From Sphaerisporangium viridialbum (GTDB lineage: Bacteria > Actinomycetota > Actinomycetes > Streptosporangiales > Streptosporangiaceae), in NCBI RefSeq assembly GCF_049674955.1, contig NZ_CP187232.1, forward strand, positions 4,650,001 to 4,714,000: a stretch of 64,000 bases of DNA. The letters run 5' to 3'. The translations under genes were made by a program, and so were the position numbers. Every line of letters begins with the position of its first letter. The first letter of the stretch is position 1. This document shows, one piece after another, positions 35,811 to 44,760 of this stretch. Under the pieces are notes generated by a model. The model had not been told where the DNA came from, did not search any database, and was given only the letters and a program-made list of their open reading frames with translations.

Positions 35811-36056
35811 ATGTCCCGATCCCGGATGCTGTTCCTGGTCGCGGCGATGGCCGCCGAGATGGAACGCGACCTGATCTCAGAGCGCACTTTGGATGGCCTG
35901 GCGGCCGCCGCCCACGGCCGCAAGGGCGGCCGGCCCGCCGCCGTCGACGCCGACGTCATGGCCATCGCCCGCGCCCGCCGGGCCCGCGGCGAGTCGGTCA
36001 CCGCGATCGCCAAGCACCTCGGCGTCGGCCGCTCCACCCTGTACCGGGCACTGTAG
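35811..36056 (+). pseudogene. Serine resolvase, C-terminal fragment
   Basis: FLVAAMAAEMERDLISERTL, DGLAAAAHGRKGGRPAAVDA, then the HTH RGESVTAIAKHLGVGRSTLY. This is the linker helix and DNA-binding domain of a resolvase; the catalytic part is missing. It bounds the conflict module on the side opposite the intact resolvase. Confidence 0.75.
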
Positions 36057-36071
36057 GACGACGAACCACCG

Positions 36072-36521
36072 GTGCCCGCCGTGCAGGCGCCGGCCGTACC
36101 AGCCCCCTGCGCCCGGCCCGGCAGCCCGACCCAGGAGACCGCGCCGCCGGTCCCGGCCGTCGCAGCGCAGCCCGCCGGCGAGGACGACCAGAACGCCGGG
36201 CCATGGACGAGCGATGCCGACCCGGTCCGCCGGCCCCGCTGGTACACCGACGCCGAGCTGCAGGCCGTCCAGCTGGTGGCCACCGGGGACGGCGCGTACT
36301 GGGTCATCGTCGCCGGCGAACGGCTGGGCCTGGTCCAGCCGCACCACGGCGCCACCGGCGGACGCTCGGGCTGGGAGGCACGCCGCCGCGGCGGCGGCAT
36401 GGCCTGGCACCTGGGCACCGGCGTACGCGGCGGTGGCACCCACCCCGCCACCCGCAAGGCCGCCGTCACCGACCTGATCGCCGCCGTCCACCACGCCTGG
36501 ATCAACCTGCAGCGCCCCTGA
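36072..36521 (+). CDS. Hypothetical protein
   Basis: 149 residues. The first 50 are Pro/Ala-rich and disordered. The remainder looks folded: RPRWYTDAELQAVQLVATGD, GAYWVIVAGERLGLVQPHHG, GGMAWHLGTGVRGGGTHPAT, RKAAVTDLIAAVHHAW. I do not recognise the family. It starts 15 bp after the resolvase fragment on the same strand and was probably carried with it. Confidence 0.5.
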   Translation: MPAVQAPAVPAPCARPGSPTQETAPPVPAVAAQPAGEDDQNAGPWTSDADPVRRPRWYTDAELQAVQLVATGDGAYWVIVAGERLGLVQPHHGATGGRSGWEARRRGGGMAWHLGTGVRGGGTHPATRKAAVTDLIAAVHHAWINLQRP

Positions 36522-36633
36522 CAGCCCCCCCATCTGCGATGCCCTCGCCCGAGGCCTGGCTTGCGGGGGCACCGGCGCAAGCTGAAGAAGAGGTGCCGTT
36601 AAGAAACGCGTCATCAGCCCCCGTCCTGTAGGT

Positions 36634-37126
36634 TCAGCCCGCCGGCCTCACGATGATTATGTTCGAGATGCTCCGCAGGTCCGCCGGGCAGTCGAAGTCC
36701 GTGACCCGGACGCGTGCCTCCGGCCCGGGCGTTCCGGTGAAGCGCCTGCAGATCGCGGCGAGCGCCTGCGCGGAGAAGAGACCGCCGCCCCTATCGGCCT
36801 GGACCGTCATCACGATGTCCGCCTCGACCTCGGCCTCTGCGCCCGCGCGGGGCAGCACGCGGTCTGCCACCAGCCCGGACCACCCGGACGACGCGCCGCT
36901 GTAGTGGCCGAAGGAGAGCCGAAGGGCCCGAAGGACGGCCTCAGGATCCCCCTTCGCGGAACTGCAGTTCCCGTGAGATGCGGAGTTCGATGTCGGCGCC
37001 CTCCCGCTCGGCTGCCTGGATCGCCGCGTCGCGCGCCTCGCCGGAGCGGTCCAGACTCGGGACCGCGCACCCGGCGGCGACGAGCACGATAAACGTGCCC
37101 CCCGTCGCCCACCGGCCGACTCTCAC
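36634..37126 (-). pseudogene. Lipoprotein, frameshifted
   Basis: The first frame (37126 to 36941) begins MRVGRWATGGTFIVLVAAGC, a lipobox with Cys20, then DAAIQAAEREGADIELRISR. It ends two codons after a run of five G at about 36948. Skipping one base there links it to DPEAVLRALRLSFGHYSGAS, then ADIVMTVQADRGGGLFSAQA and CRRFTGTPGPEARVRVTDFD. The joined protein of about 160 residues is a plausible surface lipoprotein of unknown function. The shift sits in a homopolymer, so a sequencing error is quite possible. Confidence 0.55.
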
Positions 37127-37401
37127 AGCCCGATCCTACGCAGCGCTTCGTTGAGAGTCCCGGCGCCTGACAGCGCTACAGCTCCGGCGAGGGCGCCAAG
37201 GGACCGCGCTGGGGTGGCACCCGCTGGGTGCCTCGGACACGGTGTAGGCCCGTCCCTCGTGGTCACTGATCGCTCGGAAGGTGAAATCGGGCCGGTACTC
37301 ACATCCTGCGCGATCAACCGCAGCGGCCCTGCCACCCGCAACGTCTGTCACTGCAGGAACGCGGTCAGCTTGACCGCATCGTCGCTGAACGCCCTTCCCT
37401 G

Positions 37402-37749
37402 GTGATGATCGCGGCTGCCGTGGCGGCTTGGTGGCGGCGCGATCTGGTGCTGGTCGTCGGCGGATGGCTCGTGGTGACCAACGCGGTGGTCTGGGTGCTG
37501 AAGCAGGTGATCGGGCGGACGCCTCCGGGGGCGGGCGTGGATGTGCTGGCCGGTGCCGGGCAGTCTTCTCCCTCTGGTCATGCCGCCCTGGGGGCGTCCT
37601 GCCTGCTGGTGATCGCTGTTTTGATGGCAGGCACCGCCGGGCGGTACGTGAGCGGTGCGGTGCACGTGCTGGCCGTGGGGGTGGCGACGGCGACCGTGGC
37701 GTTGGGCTACAAGCCAGGCCCGCGCCTTGCCTCCTGCGCTGAGGCTTAG
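37402..37749 (+). pseudogene. PAP2-type phosphatase, truncated
   Basis: Contains VVWVLKQVIGRTPPGAGVDV (first PAP2 signature, K-x6-R) and GQSSPSGHAALGASCLLVIA (second signature, PSGH with the catalytic His), then membrane segments to VATATVALGYKPGP. The third signature (SRxxxxxH) is absent: after GYKPGP the sequence changes and stops, and the N-terminal helices are also gone. It overlaps the CadD gene end by four bases on the opposite strand. Confidence 0.65.
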
Positions 37750-38351
37750 AAGATTCTGGCCAGGACGCCGGTTTCGGCGACGATGAGCCCGCCGATCAGC
37801 ATGAACAGCACCGGGACGATCCAGTGCCCGTAGCGTTCCACAACATCGATGATCTTCTTGTGCGAGCTGAGCAAGGACCCGGCCAGGCACCACACGGCCA
37901 CTGCGACGAAGAACACCGCGATCGTCACCACGGTGGGCCCGGCACCGATGGTGCGGAACACCGGCGTGTAGACCGAGATGTTGTCGGCGCCGTTGGCAAT
38001 GGTCACACCGGCCACCGACACCAGGCCGGAGGCGACCGCCACCGAGGCTTGCTCGCCGCCGTTGCGGGCGCGGATCGCCATGATGAGGCCACGCACGCCG
38101 AGCGCGAAGGGGACCAGACCGAGCAGGCCCACCCAGCCGTCAGGAATGATCGTCAAGCCGAGCGCCGCGATCACCGACACGGCCACCAGCACCGCGATCC
38201 CGGCGTACTGCCCGGCCCAGATCTGCCACGCCATGGGCGTCCCACCGGCCCGGAAGGACAGGAACAACACCGTGAGCACGATGATGTCATCCACGTTGGT
38301 TCCGGCCCACATCCCGGCGGCCGCCGCGATAGTGCCCATGATTTGGTCCAT
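37746..38351 (-). CDS. CadD-type cation transporter
   Basis: 201 residues with about six membrane segments. AAGMWAGTNVDDIIVLTVLF contains the NxDD motif of cadmium-resistance/LysE-superfamily transporters, followed later by GVTIANGADNISVYTPVFRT (second half, NGADNI). The ring of Asp/Asn residues fits divalent-cation export. ATG 38351 is the first Met before the first membrane segment. Upstream DNA (38352-38470) contains a hairpin (GGGCTTTCGCCCGG), but I could not match it to a metal riboswitch. Confidence 0.82.
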   Translation of the reverse strand: MDQIMGTIAAAAGMWAGTNVDDIIVLTVLFLSFRAGGTPMAWQIWAGQYAGIAVLVAVSVIAALGLTIIPDGWVGLLGLVPFALGVRGLIMAIRARNGGEQASVAVASGLVSVAGVTIANGADNISVYTPVFRTIGAGPTVVTIAVFFVAVAVWCLAGSLLSSHKKIIDVVERYGHWIVPVLFMLIGGLIVAETGVLARIF

Positions 38352-38590
38352 GGCCGCCGAACCTAACGGGCAGGACGACCGCTGCGCGAACCCGGACAAA
38401 AGGGGGGCTCCGGGCGAAAGCCCGGGCATCCTGCTTCCCTAGTCCTGATCACGATCGGCCTGCTCATCCAAGGTGACACCTTCGGCCTTTGACGGCCGGC
38501 GCTGAGGTTCCCTGACGGACCAGCGCGGGGCTGCCGAATGGGTGAGGCCAGGGGAACCCGCGATCGTGGGTCGGCGTGAACGGGGACGCC

Positions 38591-39715
38591 TCAATCGGGC
38601 AGGCGGTGGATGGCGACCATGGCGGCATCGTCGCCCAGGTGCCCGCCGACGTGGGCCAGAAGGTCATCGTGCACGCGGGTGACCACCGCGTCGGGGTCCT
38701 CTCCGGGGCAGGTGGTGACCCGCTCGGCCAGCGGGTAGAACACGCCGGAGGGACAGCGGGCCCTGGCGATGCCGTCGGTGTAGAGCAGCAGGGTGTCGCC
38801 GGCCCTGAAGTCGAAGGTCTCGACGTGGTAGGCCGGTTCGCAAAGCTCGCCCAGACCCAGGGGTGGCGCGGGCTGGGAGACCCGCAGAGCCGTGACGTGG
38901 TGGTCGCGGATCAGCAGGGGTGGCGGGTGCCCGCAGTCGATCACGTAGACGACCGGCTTGTCGTCAGGGATCTCCAGCACCACCGCCGTGATGAAGCTGT
39001 CCCAGGCCTCGGGCGGTTCCCAGTCGCGTTCCTCCAGGCCGGCCCGAACGCTTTCGTCCAGGTAGGTCACCACGTCCAGCAGGATTGCACGGCGGCGGGC
39101 CGCCTGCCGGAAGGCCCCCAGCAGCAGCGCGGCGTCGGAGATCGCGGGCAGGCCCTTGCCACGCACGTCGCCGATGACGATCCGGGACCCTGACGGGGTA
39201 TGGACAGCGGCATACAGGTCGCCGCCGATGTGGGCGGCTTGTTCGGCGGCCAGGTACATGCAGGCGAGCCTCAGCGGCCCAAGGACTGCCGGCAAAGGCC
39301 GCAGCAGAGCCTGTTGCGTGGCCTCCGAGACCGAACGGGCCTGGACCAGTTGCTGCCGGTTTCGGTCCCGGATGAAGGAGAACGACACCAGGAACGCCGA
39401 GACCACCGCCAGCGCCGCCAACTGCCCCTGGATGACGACGGTGCCCAGCGTGTGGAAGTGCAGGCCGATCAGCACCTGGTCGATGACGGTGATCGAGGCC
39501 ACCACGGCGGTGAACTTCGGGCCGGCGTATGAGGCGGTGATCGCGGGGGCCGCCACCAGCAGCGGACTCAGGTGGATCTCGCTCGGAGTCAGGACCTCCG
39601 TCATGGTGATCGCCACGATCAGAGCGAGCGGGGTCGCCACCAGCGCAGGCCCCGACCGCCGCGCCCGGTACCAATCTTCCGGCCCCTGCTGACCTCTCAC
39701 CCTTCCTGGATACAC
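38591..39715 (-). CDS. Membrane-anchored SpoIIE-type PP2C serine phosphatase
   Basis: 374 residues. N-terminal membrane segments (ALVATPLALIVAITMTEVLT; LSPLLVAAPAITASY; QLAALAVVSAFLVSFSFI), then the phosphatase: RPLPAVLGPLRLACMYLAAE, HIGGDLYAAVHTPSGSRIVI, GDVRGKGLPAISDAALLLGA (two metal-binding Asp), TYLDESVRA, TAVVLEIPDDKPVVYVIDCG, HPPPLLI, LLLYTDGIARARC and GGHLGDDAAMVAI. Such phosphatases dephosphorylate anti-anti-sigma factors in actinomycete stress signalling. The N-terminal segments replace the sensor domain; its ligand is unknown. Confidence 0.88.
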   Translation of the reverse strand: MYPGRVRGQQGPEDWYRARRSGPALVATPLALIVAITMTEVLTPSEIHLSPLLVAAPAITASYAGPKFTAVVASITVIDQVLIGLHFHTLGTVVIQGQLAALAVVSAFLVSFSFIRDRNRQQLVQARSVSEATQQALLRPLPAVLGPLRLACMYLAAEQAAHIGGDLYAAVHTPSGSRIVIGDVRGKGLPAISDAALLLGAFRQAARRRAILLDVVTYLDESVRAGLEERDWEPPEAWDSFITAVVLEIPDDKPVVYVIDCGHPPPLLIRDHHVTALRVSQPAPPLGLGELCEPAYHVETFDFRAGDTLLLYTDGIARARCPSGVFYPLAERVTTCPGEDPDAVVTRVHDDLLAHVGGHLGDDAAMVAIHRLPD

Positions 39716-39924
39716 CTACAGGTTCCCCGCCCGGACACCGGTGGATCCACGGGGCGTGGCCAAGGCCCGCAGTGGGAGCTGGCCCAGGCGCTGGGCCCGA
39801 GAGAGGCCTGCGGTTCACCGCCTCGGCTGGATTCCTCTACCTCGCCCCCTCACGCCGCCCTCCTTCCCCCGCCCGAGCGATTCGCCGCGCCCGTCAACCC
39901 CCCCCCGCGCGGGCTTTCCGGGCA

Positions 39925-40085
39925 CCCGAGCCTCAGCCCGCCACCCCAGACCTCGCGGATCGCGGGCTCGTGGACTGTCGGATCGCCGGTGAACCGCAGG
40001 TTCAGCACCAGCCGCTTGGGGTGGATCAGCCTGCGGACTCGCTCCGGCCGATCATGTCGAGCAGAAGCTTCGCGGCCAGCTCCGC
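39925..40085 (-). pseudogene. LacI-family regulator, C-terminal fragment
   Basis: GAELAAKLLLDMIGRSES in one frame, and RLIHPKRLVLNLRFTGDPTV with HEPAIREV in the next. LLLDMI then a hydrophobic strand giving V.P..LV.R is the end of LacI-type ligand domains, though the assignment rests on about 50 residues. A frameshift lies near 40050. The flanking sequence 40090-40740 contains no gene I can support. Confidence 0.35.
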
Positions 40086-40743
40086 CCCGTCACGCCGAGA
40101 TCCGCGTCGCAAGACGCCGCCGCGACCACCGCTGACCTGCCCCCAAACGCTCCACACCTCGCCAGCCACGACCAAGATCAATCTCAACGATAAGTACTGT
40201 CCGCAGGTTCCTCAACCCCGTACATCTGGCATGGTCCTCGGCCTCGAAGCTCAGGCGCCGACGGCGGGCACCGCTCGGGCGGCAGGTCGGTACCCGCAGT
40301 AGCTCATCAAAAGATCGTTTGTCCCATGCGGGGGTTTCTGATCGGTATTGGTGAGTGTCGGACGGGTGAAGGTGGCCACCACGCCTGTTTGGCGACCACC
40401 GGCACCGTGATCTGGCCCAGAGGCTCCGGAGCCCTGTCATTGGGGTCGCGGTCATCGGCGTCGGCGCTGCCGTATCTGCCCCAGCCCTTGGGGCAAGACG
40501 CCGACTCGGCCCGCTCGCCGCTCCGGCGGGCGGCTGGTCGTCGTCCCCCGTGTGGGCCGCCTCCCGTACCGGAGCAGGAGTCAACCCTTCCGGTGATCAG
40601 TGTGCCGGGGCTGCGCCTGGTGGCCTGCCAGCTGTTCGTCCACACCCGGCCGCCATGGTGGTGAGTTGGCTCCATGTCCGCAGCCAGGGGTCATCGCGCT
40701 TGGCCCCCGACGACCCCTAAGCGACCCGAGAAAGAAGGCCCGC

Positions 40744-40890
40744 ATGCCTGAACAGTCGCACCGCCTCACCGGCGAGCCCGCCCCCGCGCCTGGGCACGAG
40801 CCGGGTGGGGTGGGTGATCTGACTGCCTCAGTGTGGGCGTGTGCCCAGCAAGCCGCCCACATCCTTGCCCGCAAACCAGGCAAACCGTAG
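40744..40890 (+). CDS. 48-residue hypothetical protein
   Basis: MPEQSHRLTGEPAPAPGHEP, GGVGDLTASVWACAQQAAHI, LARKPGKP. AGAAGG lies at suitable spacing before ATG 40744. Nothing identifies its function, and a chance reading frame is possible. Confidence 0.3.
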   Translation: MPEQSHRLTGEPAPAPGHEPGGVGDLTASVWACAQQAAHILARKPGKP

Positions 40891-40915
40891 TCGCGATCAT
40901 CGGTGAAAGCGCGTC

Positions 40916-41440
40916 TCACAACCTGGGTGAGGCCGTTTCGCTGGGCCAGCGCCGTGACCACCGGGCGAGAGCGAGCCCGGCCACGAGCAGGAAGGCCGCC
41001 CCGGCATAGGTGGTGAGCTCGATGAGCTGTTCGCGGCCGAGCTGCGGCGTCTGGGTGACGGTATGCCTGACGACCACCGACAAGATATGCCGGACCAGCG
41101 CGATTATGCCCACGATGATGAAGGGCTCCAGCAGGAGGTGCCCGCCTTGGAGGTGGGTGAGCACCGTGACGAAGATCTCGAGCACTATCAGCACCAGGAG
41201 GAGCTCCTCGATGGTGATGATGATGGCCTCCGGCCAGGAGGAGTGGCTTTGCACGATGCTGAAGCCGAGCTGCACCAGGACGCCCGTCGCCAGGATCAGC
41301 AGGAAGACGCAGACCGCGTAGAGAATCGCGTGCTCGGCGTTCGCGAGAAGTTGCAGAGCCCGCCTGCTAGGTGTGCTCATGGTGTTCGGCGGTGGTGGTG
41401 CTAGCGGTGGCGCGTCCCGCGCCTGCGGTTCGTCCGGCAT
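40916..41440 (-). CDS. PsiE-family membrane protein
   Basis: 174 residues, four membrane segments: HAILYAVCVFLLILATGVLV, then IIITIEELLLVLIVLEIFVT, LLEPFIIVGIIALVRHILSV (family core around EPFIIVGIIA.VR) and YAGAAFLLVAGLALARW. PsiE proteins are phosphate-starvation-inducible in enteric bacteria and otherwise uncharacterised. The proline-rich first 20 residues suggest the true start may be ATG 41380. Confidence 0.8.
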   Translation of the reverse strand: MPDEPQARDAPPLAPPPPNTMSTPSRRALQLLANAEHAILYAVCVFLLILATGVLVQLGFSIVQSHSSWPEAIIITIEELLLVLIVLEIFVTVLTHLQGGHLLLEPFIIVGIIALVRHILSVVVRHTVTQTPQLGREQLIELTTYAGAAFLLVAGLALARWSRRWPSETASPRL

Positions 41441-41670
41441 GACGGCCCCCTTGACCAGAATTCAGGGGGAGTGCACACAACAACCTTAGTCCGCCGCTTC
41501 AGGATCTCGGTCTCCCCTCCGACGGGTGTCCGGGAGGCGTCGCAGCCCCGCTAGGCGGCCCGGTCCGCATGCTCAAACGATAGGCATGTAAGCGGTTTCA
41601 TTGGATATGGACCGGTTTGTGGGGTTTTAGCGGGGGTAGGGCATGCGCGTCCTCTCGAGGGGCGGTAGCC

Positions 41671-43680
41671 ATGTCGAACCGCTTGTTCCAGAACCGGCGC
41701 GACGCGGGCCGGGTTCTCGCCGGGCTCCTTGAAAAGTACCGAGGCCGGTCAGACGTCGTCGTTCTGGGGCTGCCGCGGGGCGGTGTGCCGGTGGCGTACG
41801 AGATCGCCATGGCACTGGACACCCCGCTCGACGTCTTCCTCGTCCGCAAGCTTGGCGTTCCCGGACGAGAAGAGCTCGCGATGGGAGCGATCGCGAGCGG
41901 GGGAGTGGTCGTTCTCAACGACGACGTCATCAGGGGCCTGGACATCCCGCCGGAGACACTCCAGCAGGTGGCCCAGCGCGAGGGCCAGGAACTGCTGCGT
42001 CGTGAACGGGTCTACCGGGAGGGACGCCCGCCGGTGGATGTCGCGGGCAAGACGGTCATCGTGGTGGACGACGGCCTCGCGACGGGGGCGAGCATGCGTG
42101 CCGCCATCCACGCCCTGCGCCGCCAGCGGCCCGCCGCGATCGTCGTCGCCGTGCCGGCCGCTCCCGAATCGACCTGCCAGGACTTCGCCACCATCGTGGA
42201 CGAGATGATCTGCGCCACCACGCCGTCGCCCTTCCTGGCGGTCGGGCGGTCGTACTGGGACTTCGACCAGACCACCGACGAGGAAGTGCGCGATCTGCTG
42301 CGCGCCGCGTCCAGGTCGCGCCCGGTGACGACGGACACCCGGGCGGTCAGCGACGTGGCCGTCATCCGATCCGAGGCGCTTCCCACCGAGGACGGCACGC
42401 CGGACGATCGTACGCTGTTCGAGCTGATCGGGGACGCTGGCTTCGTCCTGATCGGCGAAGCGTCCCACGGTACCCACGAGTTCTACGCGGCCCGCGCGCG
42501 GATGACCCGCCGGCTCATCGAGGAGAAAGGGTTCTGCGCCGTGGCCGCGGAGGCGGACTGGCCGGACGCCTACCGAGTGAACCGGTACGTTCGCGGCCGC
42601 GGCGACGACGCAACCGCCGAGGAGTCGCTGCGCGGCTTCGAGCGCTTCCCGACGTGGATGTGGCGCAACGCGGTGGTGCTCGACTTCGTCGGGTGGCTGC
42701 GCGATCACAACGACGACGTCGGGGAGGAGCGGGCGAAGGCGAGGTTCTACGGCCTGGACGTCTACAGCCTCAACCGGTCCATCCACGAGGTCGTCTCCTA
42801 CCTCGAGCGGGTCGACCCGGCGGCCGCGGCCCGGGCGCGCGAGCGTTACGCCTGCTTCGATCACCACTCGGGTGACGACGGCCAGGCGTACGGCTTCGCC
42901 GCGGCCTTCGGGGCGGGCGAGTCGTGTCAGCGGGAGGTGGTCGAGCAACTGGTCGACCTGCAGCGCCACGCGATGGACTACGCGCGGCGTGATGGGTTGC
43001 TCGCCGAGGACGAACTGTTCTACGCCGAGCAGAACGCCCGGGTGGTCAGGGCGGCGGAGGAGTACTACCGCACGATGTTCGGCGGGCGGGTCTCCTCCTG
43101 GAACCTGCGTGATCGTCACATGACGGAGACCCTGGAGGCGCTGGCCGACCACCTGAGCCGCCAGCGGGGCCGTCCGGCGAAGATCGTCGTGTGGGCGCAC
43201 AACTCCCACGTCGGTGACGCCCGGACGACCGAGGCGGCGACCCGTGGCGAGTTCACCATCGGTCAACTCGTGCGCGAGCGGCACCCCGACGACTGCCGCC
43301 TGATCGGATTCACCACCTACACAGGGACGGTGACCGCCGCCGATGACTGGGGCGGTGCGGCCGAGCGCAAGCGAGTGAGGGCGGCGCTCGCCGATTCGAT
43401 CGAGGAGTTGCACCACGAGGCCGGGCAGAAGGAGTTCCTGCTCTCGTTCGGCGTGGCCCCGAGGACCGCCGAGGCGTTGCGCAAGGCACGCCTGGAACGG
43501 GCGATCGGCGTCATCTACCGGCCGCAGACCGAGCGGCAGAGCCATTATTTCCGGGCTCGGGTGTCCGAGCAGTTTGACGCGGTGATCCACATCGACGAGA
43601 CGCGGGCCGTCGAGCCTCTCGAACGCACCGCCCAGTGGGAAAAGGGAGAAGTACCAGAAACCTACCCATTCGCCGTTTGA
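41671..43680 (+). CDS. Phosphoribosyltransferase - erythromycin esterase fusion
   Basis: 669 residues. Domain 1 (1-215) is a type-I phosphoribosyltransferase: VVVLGLPRGGVPVAYEIAMA, FLVRKLGVPGREELAMGAIA and the PRPP loop TVIVVDDGLATGASMRAAIH. Domain 2 (about 240-665) is the erythromycin esterase/EreA-like fold: LIGEASHGTHEFYAARARMT, AAEADWPDAYRVNRYV, MWRNAVVLDFVGWL and VVWAHNSHVGDA, with the catalytic His and Glu preserved. The fusion recurs in actinomycete stress and dormancy clusters with Hsp20 and DUF-type genes. Its substrate is unknown, so macrolide resistance should not be assumed. ATG 41671 follows GAGGGG. Confidence 0.9.
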   Translation: MSNRLFQNRRDAGRVLAGLLEKYRGRSDVVVLGLPRGGVPVAYEIAMALDTPLDVFLVRKLGVPGREELAMGAIASGGVVVLNDDVIRGLDIPPETLQQVAQREGQELLRRERVYREGRPPVDVAGKTVIVVDDGLATGASMRAAIHALRRQRPAAIVVAVPAAPESTCQDFATIVDEMICATTPSPFLAVGRSYWDFDQTTDEEVRDLLRAASRSRPVTTDTRAVSDVAVIRSEALPTEDGTPDDRTLFELIGDAGFVLIGEASHGTHEFYAARARMTRRLIEEKGFCAVAAEADWPDAYRVNRYVRGRGDDATAEESLRGFERFPTWMWRNAVVLDFVGWLRDHNDDVGEERAKARFYGLDVYSLNRSIHEVVSYLERVDPAAAARARERYACFDHHSGDDGQAYGFAAAFGAGESCQREVVEQLVDLQRHAMDYARRDGLLAEDELFYAEQNARVVRAAEEYYRTMFGGRVSSWNLRDRHMTETLEALADHLSRQRGRPAKIVVWAHNSHVGDARTTEAATRGEFTIGQLVRERHPDDCRLIGFTTYTGTVTAADDWGGAAERKRVRAALADSIEELHHEAGQKEFLLSFGVAPRTAEALRKARLERAIGVIYRPQTERQSHYFRARVSEQFDAVIHIDETRAVEPLERTAQWEKGEVPETYPFAV

Positions 43681-43780
43681 GGCATCGGGGGATACGCGGC
43701 GCCGGGTCAGCCGGCTCTCGCCTGCCCGAGCCCGCGTCACCCGGCCGCAGCCGGCGTACATCAGCAAGGAGGCAGAGCTG

Positions 43781-44197
43781 ATGGCGGAAACGGGATACTC
43801 GTCTTTCAACACCACCGTCGGCAAGACCAACCACCTGCTGAAGCAGATCGAGCAGGCGTACGGATGGCCCAAGGAGCGGCGAAATCAGTCATATGCCGCT
43901 TTGAGGGCGGTTCTACATGCGTTGCGTGACCGCCTGACCGTCGAAGAGGCCGCCCAGCTGCCGATGCTGGTCCGCGGCATCTACTACGAAGGCTGGGACC
44001 CCACCGATGTCCCCGTCAAGATGGACAGGGAAGATTTCCTGGCCCGCGTGCGGAAAGAGTTTCCGTACACGGTCAAGGGCGGTGCCGAACACCTGATCGA
44101 GACGGTCCTCAACGCTCTTAGGATCTATGTCACCGAGGGCGAGTGGGACGACATCAAATCGAGCATGCCGAAAGAGCTGGCCGAGGTCCTTCCGTAG
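43781..44197 (+). CDS. DUF2267-family protein
   Basis: 138 residues, all-helical. AALRAVLHALRDRLTVEEAA, QLPMLVRGIYYEGWDPTDVP, RKEFPYTVKGGAEHLIETVL are the DUF2267 repeat pattern. Function unknown; the family often sits with universal-stress and Hsp20 genes, as here. An AAGGAGG ribosome site precedes ATG 43781. A convergent gene ends 57 bp downstream, with a terminator hairpin between. Confidence 0.85.
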   Translation: MAETGYSSFNTTVGKTNHLLKQIEQAYGWPKERRNQSYAALRAVLHALRDRLTVEEAAQLPMLVRGIYYEGWDPTDVPVKMDREDFLARVRKEFPYTVKGGAEHLIETVLNALRIYVTEGEWDDIKSSMPKELAEVLP

Positions 44198-44227
44198 CGG
44201 ACGCAAGGGCTTCGCGTCATCGAGGAA

Positions 44228-44248
44228 CCGGCGGCTCTGCGCCGCCGG
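44228..44248. terminator. Bidirectional terminator hairpin
   Basis: CCGGCGGC and GCCGCCGG form an 8-bp stem with a five-base loop, between two convergent genes (ends at 44197 and 44255). Confidence 0.65.
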
Positions 44249-44254
44249 CACCCG

Positions 44255-44605
44255 TCACATCAGTTCGTCCAGCATGCCGTGCAGATGGGCGGCGGCCACC
44301 TCGACGTCGGTGTACTTCCGCTGCGCGGCCCGGACCTCCGCCGCGATGACGCCGCACCGGTGCACGTTCTCGAAGTCACCGTAAGGGAATTTGTACCTCC
44401 CCTTGGTGTCCTCACCCATCTCGTCGTCCACGCCGAGATGCCACTTCCCGTACTCATCGAGCCCGTGCTTCTCGATGAACTCGTTCTCCTGCGCGGCCGA
44501 CGGCTGATGCTCACTCCAGTCGTCCATCACATCGAGCACGACCCGCTTCTCCTTGACCAGGCTCTTAGCGTTGTCGAACCCCCGCTGGTTCAGCTTCACC
44601 GCCAT
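44255..44605 (-). CDS. Conserved-looking hypothetical protein
   Basis: 116 residues, acidic and soluble. GFDNAKSLVKEKRVVLDVMD, DWSEHQPSAAQENEFIEKHG, LDEYGKWHLGVDDEMGEDTK, GRYKFPYGDFENVHRCGVIA, with helical AAEVRAAQRKYTDVEVAAAH at the end. Proteins of this pattern are common in actinomycetes without a named function. ATG 44605 has GGGGAAG five bases upstream. Confidence 0.75.
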   Translation of the reverse strand: MAVKLNQRGFDNAKSLVKEKRVVLDVMDDWSEHQPSAAQENEFIEKHGLDEYGKWHLGVDDEMGEDTKGRYKFPYGDFENVHRCGVIAAEVRAAQRKYTDVEVAAAHLHGMLDELM

Positions 44606-44760
44606 GGCTCTTCCCCTGTCCCCAGTGCTGAGCATCCGCCTCTTTACTTTGGGGATGTACCCATCGGATCGCCGCGGTCGCGCCCGCCGAGGAGCCCACA
44701 CCGGCCTGCGCCCCGGAGGCCGACGTCGAGCCGTTTCAGCAGCTCACATAGCTTGGGGGT

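Noticed and set aside
34244..36631. 795-codon open frame on the plus strand opposite the conflict module
   Set aside because: It is antisense to the protease-STAND gene, whose motifs and codon bias are clear; long shadow frames are expected at this GC content.
37136..37351. Minus-strand frame reading EYRPDFTFRAISDHEGRAYT
   Set aside because: About 35 residues look protein-like, but there is no start, no family match and no supporting context.
38352..38470. Metal riboswitch before the CadD-type gene
   Set aside because: One strong hairpin exists but none of the conserved blocks of yybP-ykoY, NiCo or M-box classes.
40307..40675. Open frames on both strands between 40.3 and 40.7 kb
   Set aside because: Low-complexity, arginine/proline-rich, no ribosome site and no recognisable domain on either strand.
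41671..43680. Macrolide-resistance gene call for the erythromycin esterase domain
   Set aside because: The domain is fused to a phosphoribosyltransferase and sits among stress genes; this architecture is not the acquired EreA/EreB resistance enzyme.
41749..43872. 707-codon open frame opposite the PRTase-EreA gene
   Set aside because: Antisense shadow with no domain; the plus-strand gene has complete motifs.
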